A DNA stretch of 12,930 bases from positions 1 through 12,930 of the forward strand of contig CAZPBO010000057.1 of assembly GCA_964584815.1 (NCBI GenBank). The letters run 5' to 3'. Origin of the DNA: CAZPBO01 sp964584815. GTDB lineage: Bacteria; Planctomycetota; SKW154. Position numbers and translations under genes: made by a program. Under the pieces are notes generated by a model that ran no database searches, was not told the origin of the DNA, and was given only the letters and a program-made list of their open reading frames with translations. Numbering within the stretch: position 1 is the first letter of the stretch; each line of letters begins with the position of its first letter. Positions 5,547 through 12,121 of this stretch are shown one piece after another.

Positions 5547-7550
5547 ATGCGGGTGACATACAACTGGCTGAAGCAACTTCTGCCCGACCTGTACGCCTCC
5601 CCCGAAAAGGTGGCAGAAACCCTCACTTTCATCGGATTTGAGGTGGAACGGTTTGAGAAAATCGGAAGCGACTGGGCATATGATGTGGATGTGACGAGCA
5701 ACCGTCCCGACTGCTTGAGCGCATTAGGATTGGCACGGGAATTGGGCGCCGCCCTTAAGGTCACCCTCAAAACAGTGGAGGTCTCACCCCCATTCTCCGA
5801 CATATGCACCACCGAATTGACCAGCGTTGAGGTGATGAACACAGAACTCTGCCCGCACTACAGCGCCCATCTGATACTCGGCGTGGAGGTGAAACCCTCC
5901 CCACAATGGCTTATGGACGCGCTTTCAGCGATAGGTGTGCGACCCGTCAACAATGTCGTGGACGCGACCAACTTCGTGACGATGGAGTTGGGACAACCAC
6001 TCCACGCCTTTGACTTTGACCGCTTGTATGAGCGTCGGATTGTTGTCAGACCCGCTGAAAGTGGTGAGGAAATCCGCGCCATTGACGGGCGCATATACCC
6101 TCTCAACGAAAATATGCTTGTGATAGCAGACGCCAAGTTTCCCGTAGCGATTGCAGGCGTGATGGGCGGTAAGGACACCGAGGTGACAGAACAGACACGC
6201 AATATTCTGCTTGAGAGCGCGTTGTTTGAGCCCGTCAACATCCGCCGAACAAGCAAAGCGTTGAATCTCGTTACCGCCGCATCTTATCGTTTCAGCCGCG
6301 GAGTTGACCCCGAGATGGTGGTGCCTGCCGCACGCCGCGCCGCACAACTCATCCTCCAAATCGCCGGCGGCTCCCTCGCAAAAGACCCCATTAACATCCG
6401 CCACCAAAGCCCCCAAAAAACCACCGTCTCTATGCGCTTTTCACGCATCAAAAAAATTATGGGCATTCACATCCCACCTGAAGAGGCGGTTGAAACACTT
6501 AAGTTTTTGGGTTTCGCGGTGGTTGGGCGTGATGACAACAAGGTGACGGTTGAGGTTCCCTCTTGGCGGAGTGATGTGGAGCGCGAGATAGACCTGATAG
6601 AGGAGGTGGCGCGGATACACGGATTCGGCGATGTGCCGTTTGTTGAAACGACCGTGGCGACGGTGCGTCTGCCGCGAAGACTGCGCCTTGAGCGGCGCAT
6701 CCGCAACATAATGTCCGCCTGCGGTTTCCTTGAAGCAATGAGCGATGTCTTTGTGGGGCAAAACGAGTTGGCGCTCTTTGCTCCATTCGGCGGGCAACCT
6801 GTCTCTGTGCGCAACCCAATCCGCGCTGACTCCCCGAACTTAAGAACATCCCTTATCCCCACACTTCTGGCCGCCCTACGCCATAACCAGCACCGCGCCA
6901 ACTCATCCCCTGACCTCTTTGAACTCTCAAGCGTCTTCTCCCAACACGACGGAGAGATTTCTGAGGCAAAGAGCCTCTGCGCCATATCTTGCCACTCGTT
7001 TGAACGCGTTAAAGGTGTGCTTGAGGAGGTGTGTCGCCGCCTCCATATCGCCGTTCAGACGGTGCCCGAGGATGTAAAAATTCTTGAGAAAGGCGCTTCA
7101 GGCGTTCTGAAACTCGGCAAGGAGCGTGTTGGAATTTGCGGAATGCTCTCTGATGCGCTGCGCGAGAAAGCCGACATTCGCGAGGCGGTCTATCTGTTTG
7201 AGGTGAACGCAGACGCATTAATTGAGGCGGCACGCGAAACCGTGCCATTCCAACCTCTTCCACATCACCCAACAATCCAGCGCGATATTGCTGTTATCGT
7301 TGATGAGAATCTTCTGTGGCGCGATGTGCAAAACGCCATACACGACCTACAAATTAAGCGACTCGCCGACTTCCGTCTCTTTGATGTCTACCGCGGTCAA
7401 CAAGTCCCCAAAGGCAAAAAATCCTTCGCTATCCGTCTTCTCTTCTCGCAAGAGGAAGGCATGCTCACAGGCGAGCAGGTGGATGAGATGGTGGGGCGTG
7501 TGGTGGCGGAGTTGGAACGCCGTTTCAGAGCCAGATTGAGAGGGAAATAG
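5547..7550 (+). CDS. pheT: Phenylalanyl-tRNA synthetase beta subunit, lacking the N-terminal OB (tRNA-binding) domain
   Basis: This is the beta subunit of PheRS. It is 667 residues, against about 790-800 for typical bacteria. The N-terminus MRVTYNWLKQLLPDL and LTFIGFEVERFEKIG (residues 1-40) is normal. It then jumps to DVDVTSNRPDCLSALGLARE (46-65), which in usual PheT comes about 110 residues later. The EMAP-II-like OB domain between these points is absent. The other domains follow: B3/B4, which edits Tyr-tRNA-Phe in the family (about 95-265, with RPVNNVVDATNFVTMELGQP at 132-151); B5 (about 291-361); the catalytic-like core (about 375-560); and the FDX-ACB anticodon-binding domain (about 573-666, HHPTIQRDIAVIVDE). 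The frame is unbroken, so this is a clean domain loss. AAGGA lies 9 bases before the ATG. A glycosyltransferase gene starts 5 bases after the stop. Confidence 0.96.
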   Translation: MRVTYNWLKQLLPDLYASPEKVAETLTFIGFEVERFEKIGSDWAYDVDVTSNRPDCLSALGLARELGAALKVTLKTVEVSPPFSDICTTELTSVEVMNTELCPHYSAHLILGVEVKPSPQWLMDALSAIGVRPVNNVVDATNFVTMELGQPLHAFDFDRLYERRIVVRPAESGEEIRAIDGRIYPLNENMLVIADAKFPVAIAGVMGGKDTEVTEQTRNILLESALFEPVNIRRTSKALNLVTAASYRFSRGVDPEMVVPAARRAAQLILQIAGGSLAKDPINIRHQSPQKTTVSMRFSRIKKIMGIHIPPEEAVETLKFLGFAVVGRDDNKVTVEVPSWRSDVEREIDLIEEVARIHGFGDVPFVETTVATVRLPRRLRLERRIRNIMSACGFLEAMSDVFVGQNELALFAPFGGQPVSVRNPIRADSPNLRTSLIPTLLAALRHNQHRANSSPDLFELSSVFSQHDGEISEAKSLCAISCHSFERVKGVLEEVCRRLHIAVQTVPEDVKILEKGASGVLKLGKERVGICGMLSDALREKADIREAVYLFEVNADALIEAARETVPFQPLPHHPTIQRDIAVIVDENLLWRDVQNAIHDLQIKRLADFRLFDVYRGQQVPKGKKSFAIRLLFSQEEGMLTGEQVDEMVGRVVAELERRFRARLRGK

Positions 7551-7555
7551 AAACG

Positions 7556-8398
7556 GTGGATGTGACAATCTCACTTGTGATTGTTGCCTACAATGCAGCC
7601 GAAACGCTTCCTATGACACTTCTTTCGGTTTGTCAGCAGTTGCGTCCACCTGATGAGGTGGTCTTCGTTGACGACGGCTCAACCGATGCGACAGCAGAAG
7701 TCGCCGAGCGTTTTTGCTCACTGCTGCCCTGTCCCCTACAAATTATCAGAACAGAACGGCAAGGACCAAACCACGCCCGCAACAGCGCCATCAAACTCGC
7801 AAAGGGCAACTTTATTGCTTTCCTTGACGCTGACGACTTATGGTTGCCTGAAAAACTGCTCCTGCAAGAGCCGCTCCTTAAGGCAGGCTATCGCTTTGTC
7901 GCCACTGATTTTGCGGTGATGTCTGAGATTGGAGAGTTGGCATTTGTGAAATGTAGTCTGCGCTATGGGAGGGTGGCACGCCGTATGCTGGGCACCACGC
8001 TCTGCGCAGGACAAACCGTTGTTGCAGAACGCCGCTTGCTCCTTGATGTAGGCGGTTTTCCGAATCTGCCAGTTGGTGGGGACCACGCCCTCTGGATGCG
8101 CCTTGCAAAAAGAACACGCCTCGGCGTTGTCCCACGCATCCTCACACTGGTGCGCCAGAGGAAAGGCAGCGTCTCCTGGAACCCAAAACGAGTGCTTGAG
8201 GGAATGATAATGCAAATGGAAGAAGCAATGAGGTTGATGCCGGGGGAGTTCGGACCACTGTTTCAGGCAGCGTGGAGGCTGGCACCACGCCTGCGTCCGC
8301 TCATCTGCGCGCTCAAGCGACTGCACCTTTGCGGTCCTGCTGAAAGCCGCCGCCGTATCATCTCCTGGCTCAAACTCCTGCGGAGAAAAACCCTATGA
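7556..8398 (+). CDS. Family 2 glycosyltransferase
   Basis: This is a cytoplasmic inverting glycosyltransferase of the GT-A fold that transfers a sugar from a nucleotide sugar to an unknown acceptor. In 280 residues it shows the classical N-terminal pattern: SLVIVAYNAAETLP (6-19), VVFVDDGSTDAT (35-46), GPNHARNSAI (70-79) and the DXD-like metal site FLDADDLW (89-96). GGDHALWMRLAKR (174-186) fits the acceptor/base region. The C-terminus (about 215-280) is basic and helical with no clear membrane span. The start is GTG at 7556, or GTG 7562, just after the pheT stop; the ribosome site is weak. Its stop overlaps the pyk start (ATGA), so the two are translationally coupled. Substrate and pathway cannot be told from the sequence, and no other sugar-polymer genes are nearby. 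Confidence 0.9.
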   Translation: MDVTISLVIVAYNAAETLPMTLLSVCQQLRPPDEVVFVDDGSTDATAEVAERFCSLLPCPLQIIRTERQGPNHARNSAIKLAKGNFIAFLDADDLWLPEKLLLQEPLLKAGYRFVATDFAVMSEIGELAFVKCSLRYGRVARRMLGTTLCAGQTVVAERRLLLDVGGFPNLPVGGDHALWMRLAKRTRLGVVPRILTLVRQRKGSVSWNPKRVLEGMIMQMEEAMRLMPGEFGPLFQAAWRLAPRLRPLICALKRLHLCGPAESRRRIISWLKLLRRKTL

Positions 8399-9753
8399 AA
8401 GCCACAAAAATTATCGCCACATATGGTCCTGCATCCTCAAACCCCGAAATCCTTAAGGCGATGGCTGACGCGGGAATGGACGCTGTTCGTCTCAACCTCT
8501 CCCATATGAAACCTGAACAACTCTCAGAAACGGTTGAGAAAGTCCGCTCTATTCTGCCCAACATAGCCATCATTGTTGACCTTCCAGGGGTTAAGATGCG
8601 GCTTGATGTAGCATCTCCTCTGACTCTGAAAACGGGGGATGTGCTAACACTTAAGCAAAACACCCATCCCACCATCCGTCCTTGGGCTAAGGTGAAAGGG
8701 CTTGCGGCAGGGCAAGATGTCCTCTTCGGGGACGGCAGCCTCATAGCGGAATGTCTGTCAGCAAAAGAGGATGAGATAGTGCTGCGGGCAAAATGCGATA
8801 TGCGTATTACTCCACGCCTTGGCGTTGCCTTCCCCCAAGCAGAAGTCCTCCTCCCCGCCTTGACAGAAGAAGACCTGCTATGGCTCCAACACATAAAGAG
8901 AGCCGAGATTGACTGGGTCTGCGTCTCGTTCGTGCAGGATGCAGCGGACATAAAACGGGTGAAGCAGAACGCGCCTGGAAGACCTGTTGTGGCGAAGGTG
9001 GAGCGGGCGGAGGCGGTGCGCAACCTTAAAGAAATAGCGAGAGCGGCGGATGGGCTGATGGTAGCGCGTGGAGATTTGGGTCTGGCGGTGGGATTGGTGA
9101 ATGTGCCGCTGCTGCAGAAAGAAATCCTACACCTTGCCATAAGGCTTGACAGGTTGGGGATAGTGGCAACCCAGATGCTGGAGTCAATGAGGGAGTCTGT
9201 GGTTCCTACAAGGGCGGAGGTGTCGGATGTGGCAAATGCGGTGATGGATGGAGCAGATGCAATTGTTCTAACAGGTGAGACAGCAGTGGGGAGGCATCCT
9301 GTGGAGGCGGTGCAGGCGGCGCAGGATGTAACCAGCCGGGTGGGGTTTGTGGGACCCGATGTTGAGAGTGGTCTGTGCAGGGAATCACCTGTGGCGGATG
9401 CGGTGTGTGATGCGGCGGTGCAAGCAGCCGACGACCTCTCCGCCGCCGCCATCGCCTGTTTCACCGCCACAGGCAGAACCGCCATCCTCCTTTCCCGCTA
9501 CCTACCCCAACGCCCCATCTTCGCTCTGACCGACCAGACACACACCGCCCGCAAACTCCGCATTGTGCGCGGCGTCACCCCACTCCTCCTACCAGGCTTC
9601 ACACAGATGGAGAAGATGCTTAACAACGCCGAAGAGGTGCTACTCGCAAACGGGTTGAAGACAGGCGATACCGTGGTCTTCGTCAGCGGAACTCCTGTGG
9701 GCGTGCCAGGGCGCACCGACGCTCTACTCATTCGCCGTCTGGGAAGTAACTGA
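8395..9753 (+). CDS. pyk: Pyruvate kinase
   Basis: It converts phosphoenolpyruvate and ADP to pyruvate and ATP, the last step of glycolysis. Active-site residues are mostly in place: R32, N34 and S36 in VRLNLSH, D62, the catalytic Lys and Mg-binding Glu in VVAKVERAE (K201, E203), ARGDLG (224-229, D227) and ATQMLESM (258-265) with T259. PTRAEVSDVANAVMDGADA (271-289) and LTGETAVGRHPVEA are typical. It is 452 residues, somewhat short, mainly in the B domain between about 70 and 150. Variant positions include TYGPAS for the usual T-I/L-GPAS, and DLPGVKMRL where DLPGPKIRTG or similar is expected. These lie near the nucleotide and cation site, so kinetic properties may differ. It overlaps the glycosyltransferase by ATGA. 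Its 3' end overlaps the convergent queD by 26 bases, and no hairpin terminator is visible. Confidence 0.95.
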   Translation: MKATKIIATYGPASSNPEILKAMADAGMDAVRLNLSHMKPEQLSETVEKVRSILPNIAIIVDLPGVKMRLDVASPLTLKTGDVLTLKQNTHPTIRPWAKVKGLAAGQDVLFGDGSLIAECLSAKEDEIVLRAKCDMRITPRLGVAFPQAEVLLPALTEEDLLWLQHIKRAEIDWVCVSFVQDAADIKRVKQNAPGRPVVAKVERAEAVRNLKEIARAADGLMVARGDLGLAVGLVNVPLLQKEILHLAIRLDRLGIVATQMLESMRESVVPTRAEVSDVANAVMDGADAIVLTGETAVGRHPVEAVQAAQDVTSRVGFVGPDVESGLCRESPVADAVCDAAVQAADDLSAAAIACFTATGRTAILLSRYLPQRPIFALTDQTHTARKLRIVRGVTPLLLPGFTQMEKMLNNAEEVLLANGLKTGDTVVFVSGTPVGVPGRTDALLIRRLGSN

Positions 9754-10114
9754 CACAACAACCTTCCGACTCGCAGACCCGCACCTCGCAAAGCGCCACA
9801 TCCTGCGGCAGATGCGGCTTGACCAACTCGGCAACGACAACAGCAATACGCTCTGCGGTCGTCTGCTCCCCCTCAAATTGCGGTAATTCGTTAAGATAGG
9901 TGTGGTCAAGCACCTCAAATGCTTTACGCAAAGCACGCTTTAAGACTCTGAAATCCGCCACCATAGAGAAGCGATTGAGGCTGTTTGTGCCGACAACAAG
10001 CGTGACCGAATAGTTGTGTCCGTGGAGTTTCTCACAAGCGCCTTGATAATTGACCAAATTGTGAGCGGCGGCAAAGGTATCTGTCACACTTGCCTGATAT
10101 TTGTGACACCTCAT
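9728..10114 (-). CDS. queD: 6-carboxy-5,6,7,8-tetrahydropterin synthase (QueD) / PTPS family
   Basis: This family converts dihydroneopterin triphosphate to 6-carboxytetrahydropterin, the second step towards queuosine and other 7-deazaguanines; relatives make 6-pyruvoyltetrahydropterin. The 128 residues match E. coli QueD in length and almost in numbering. The zinc ligands are H18 in FAAAHNL, and H31 and H33 in EKLHGHNY; the catalytic Cys is C27; the D70-H71 pair lies in VLDHTYLN; a C-terminal Glu in VCESEG (E115) fits the pterin-binding acid. DFRVLKRAL (54-62) is typical. The ATG overlaps the upstream gene's TGA (ATGA), so the pair is coupled. The last 26 bases overlap the end of convergent pyk. 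No queC, queE, queF or folE is in the window, so a queuosine role is likely but not shown by context. Confidence 0.93.
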   Translation of the reverse strand: MRCHKYQASVTDTFAAAHNLVNYQGACEKLHGHNYSVTLVVGTNSLNRFSMVADFRVLKRALRKAFEVLDHTYLNELPQFEGEQTTAERIAVVVAELVKPHLPQDVALCEVRVCESEGCCVSYFPDGE

Positions 10115-10803
10115 CTATTAGCCTCAAGCGCGAAGGGTTTCGCCACACGCTCCTGCTCTCCGAGCGCCTCAGGAACATATCTGGTGCGTCCCGCCGAAGG
10201 TGTTGCGCCCACCTTCGCTTTCCTGCGCGCCCGATTTATCTTATCATCACCCTGAAAGTCCACCGTGAACAGACCCAATAGAAAGTCTGCAAATTCCCGC
10301 AGCCTGAAACCTAACTCAAACCCCACAAAAAGGATATGCACCGTCACGGCAACATCAAAGAAATCGCGGTCATAGTTGCGGAACATATCAATGTCTGTAA
10401 CCTCATCCGCCCTGCAGTTGACGCACCAGTCATACAGGAAGCGGTTGTAGACAAGAGGTTTCAGGTGAGAGTTAGAAAGATAAAGAAGAGAGACTCCGAT
10501 TTCGGTGCGGTTTTCCGCCCAGCGTCCGAAACGGCGCCCCACAAAACCTAATCTGTTTATCTTCGCCATACCGATGCCGGCTTGCCCAAGTTTGGTCGCT
10601 CGTGCATTGATAATAAATCCCGGACCCGCAGAAACATTGGCTATGAAACAGTCCAAAGCGTCAAGTAACCTGTCCACAAGATAACGCTCCAGTGGCGACT
10701 CTTCCACGGGAACCGACGGCAACTCCACAGGGTCCTTACTGAGACGAAATGCCTCACAACCAAATGCAGAAACAGCCACTAAACAGCAGACAAGGAGCCT
10801 CAT
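10111..10803 (-). CDS. Putative lipoprotein of unknown function
   Basis: No characterised family recognised. The 230-residue protein starts MRLLVCCLVAVSAFGCEAFR, a short signal peptide with a possible lipobox ending at C16. The -3 residue is Ala rather than Leu, so lipidation is probable, not certain. After a Pro/Glu-rich linker (25-40) comes a conserved-looking block: GPGFIINARATKLGQAGIG (60-78), then RLGFVGRRFGRWAENRTEIG and SLLYLS. DFFDVAVTVHILFVGFELGF (147-166) and REFADFLLGLF follow, and then VDFQGDD. Similar G-P-G-x-N-x-R-A-T and D-F-L-x-G-x-x-x-x-D patterns occur, as I recall, in uncharacterised envelope proteins of other phyla. The C-terminus is basic and less ordered. AAGGGGGT lies a few bases before the ATG. 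It is the first gene of a two-gene unit with queD, sharing ATGA. Confidence 0.8.
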   Translation of the reverse strand: MRLLVCCLVAVSAFGCEAFRLSKDPVELPSVPVEESPLERYLVDRLLDALDCFIANVSAGPGFIINARATKLGQAGIGMAKINRLGFVGRRFGRWAENRTEIGVSLLYLSNSHLKPLVYNRFLYDWCVNCRADEVTDIDMFRNYDRDFFDVAVTVHILFVGFELGFRLREFADFLLGLFTVDFQGDDKINRARRKAKVGATPSAGRTRYVPEALGEQERVAKPFALEANR

Positions 10804-10832
10804 CCGTCTACCCCCTTCAATCGGCTGCCCCT

Positions 10833-10861
10833 ATGGTAGAGGCGATTTCGCCCCCTGTCAA
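10833..10861 (-). promoter_or_regulatory. Promoter for the lipoprotein-queD unit
   Basis: On the minus strand a perfect TTGACA (10861-10856) is followed after 17 bases by TACCAT (10838-10833), 4 of 6 matches to TATAAT. Transcription would begin roughly 20-25 bases before the ATG at 10803, and a ribosome site lies in between. The spacing and the perfect -35 make this the best sigma-70-type promoter in the window. Confidence 0.65.
10841..10852. promoter_or_regulatory. Short palindrome within the minus-strand promoter spacer
   Basis: GGCGATTTCGCC has perfect 5-base arms around a TT centre and lies between the -35 and -10 of the lipoprotein-queD promoter. The position suits a repressor operator, but a 12-base palindrome can occur by chance and no regulator gene is adjacent. 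Confidence 0.25.
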
Positions 10862-10915
10862 GCCTTTTTCAAAAGAGAGACCAAACCGTCATCATCCCTC
10901 TCCGTATCAATATGC

Positions 10916-10944
10916 TTGAAAAGCAAGATAACTCGGCTTAAACT
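10916..10944 (+). promoter_or_regulatory. Promoter for the moxR-DUF58 operon
   Basis: TTGAAA (10916-10921, 5 of 6) is separated by 17 bases from TAAACT (10939-10944, 4 of 6). It would give a leader of about 20 bases holding only the ribosome site before ATG 10971. It is divergent from, and about 55 bases from, the lipoprotein-queD promoter, so the two could share regulation. Confidence 0.55.
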
Positions 10945-10958
10945 TCTGTTACCGTTTG

Positions 10959-10964
10959 AGGAGG
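10959..10964 (+). promoter_or_regulatory. Shine-Dalgarno site setting the moxR start at 10971
   Basis: AGGAGG ends 6 bases before ATG 10971. It rules out the longer in-frame TTG at 10956, which lies upstream of this site and within the expected leader. Confidence 0.8.
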
Positions 10965-10970
10965 AAAGAG

Positions 10971-12116
10971 ATGGCGGACGAGGTGAAAGAGAACAAGGAG
11001 CAACCGCAGGAGGAGAAGGCGCAGGAGGCGCGCCAAGAGCAGCAGGAAAAGCAGGAGAAAGAGGAAGAGAAGAAGGAAGCAGAGGTCGCCAAACAAGCGG
11101 AAGGGGTTGACAAAGAGCAGATGGAAGCCGACCTTGCCGCTGTTAAGCACCTACAGGAAGCATACGAGCGCTTAAAGAAACAACTCCATAAGAACATCGT
11201 CGGTATGGACGAGGTCATTGAACAGTTGCTGATAGCAATATTCTGTAGAGGGCACTGTTTGCTTGTGGGTGTTCCGGGACTGGCAAAAACGCTGCTCATA
11301 AAGTCATTGGCGATGTGCCTTGACTTAAAGTTCAGCCGCATCCAGTTCACCCCCGACCTGATGCCCGCCGACATAACGGGAACGGAAGTGATTCAGGAGG
11401 ACAAAACAACAGGCGAGCGAAAACTGGTCTTCTTAAAAGGACCGATTTTTGCCAACATAATCCTCGCGGACGAGATAAACCGCACTCCACCCAAGACGCA
11501 AGCCGCCCTCCTTGAAGCGATGCAGGAGTATCAGGTGACCGCCGGCGGCAAAAAATACTCCCTTGAGTTGCCGTTCTTTGTGCTGGCAACCCAGAACCCC
11601 ATTGAGCAGGAAGGAACATATCCGCTGCCTGAGGCGCAACTTGACCGCTTTATGTTTATGATAAATGTTGATTATCCGTCAGAGGACGAGGAGTTTGACA
11701 TAATCAAATTGACGACAGCGGTTTACGACATCCAACTTGAGTCTGTTATGAGCAAGGAAGAGATACTGCGCATTCAGGAGATAGTGAGGCGTGTGCCCGT
11801 GGCGGACCATGTAACAAGATACGCGGTGAAGTTGGCACGGGCAACGCGTCCCGCCAAGGGTGAGGCGCCCGACTTCATAGAAGAGTGGCTGTCGTGGGGC
11901 GCAGGACCCCGCGCCGCCCAATACCTCATCCTCGGCGGCAAAGCACGCGCACTGCTTTACGGTCGCTACTATGTCTCCTGTGACGATGTGGCGGCTGTCG
12001 CTCATCCCGTTCTGCGCCACCGCCTCATAACAAACTTCAACGCCGAAGCGGAAGGCATCACATCCGACCACATAACCGACCGTCTCCTTGAAATCGTCCC
12101 AAAGACTGAGGAGTAA
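10971..12116 (+). CDS. MoxR-family AAA+ ATPase with charged N-terminal extension
   Basis: This is a cytoplasmic AAA+ ATPase of the MoxR group, thought to act as a chaperone that assembles or activates partner proteins together with von Willebrand A-domain proteins. It is 381 residues. Walker A is GVPGLAKT (100-107), Walker B ILADEINR (164-171), sensor 1 ATQNP (206-210) followed by IEQEGTYPLPEAQLDRF, and sensor 2 in WGAGPRAAQYLIL (309-321). The first 45-50 residues are almost only Lys, Glu, Gln and Ala (MADEVKENKEQPQEEKAQEA and onward) and precede the normal MoxR start near LQEAYERLKK. This extension is probably disordered or coiled coil and is not usual in the family. The DUF58 gene begins 6 bases after the stop, the standard partner arrangement. 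Confidence 0.95.
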   Translation: MADEVKENKEQPQEEKAQEARQEQQEKQEKEEEKKEAEVAKQAEGVDKEQMEADLAAVKHLQEAYERLKKQLHKNIVGMDEVIEQLLIAIFCRGHCLLVGVPGLAKTLLIKSLAMCLDLKFSRIQFTPDLMPADITGTEVIQEDKTTGERKLVFLKGPIFANIILADEINRTPPKTQAALLEAMQEYQVTAGGKKYSLELPFFVLATQNPIEQEGTYPLPEAQLDRFMFMINVDYPSEDEEFDIIKLTTAVYDIQLESVMSKEEILRIQEIVRRVPVADHVTRYAVKLARATRPAKGEAPDFIEEWLSWGAGPRAAQYLILGGKARALLYGRYYVSCDDVAAVAHPVLRHRLITNFNAEAEGITSDHITDRLLEIVPKTEE

Positions 12117-12121
12117 AGGCA

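Noticed and set aside
5858..6985. Several minus-strand open frames of 100-170 codons opposite pheT
   Set aside because: All lie within the intact pheT gene and show no ribosome sites or family motifs.
8370..9485. Long minus-strand open frame of 371 codons opposite pyk
   Set aside because: It is the antisense shadow of a clear pyruvate kinase. Its product is Ser/Ala/Thr-rich low-complexity sequence with no recognisable domain.
9700..9800. Bidirectional intrinsic terminator between pyk and queD
   Set aside because: No GC hairpin followed by a T run on either strand. The coding ends overlap instead.
10016..10551. Plus-strand frames of 63-79 codons opposite queD and the lipoprotein gene
   Set aside because: They are short and without clear ribosome sites, and the minus-strand genes are supported by motifs, coupling and a promoter.
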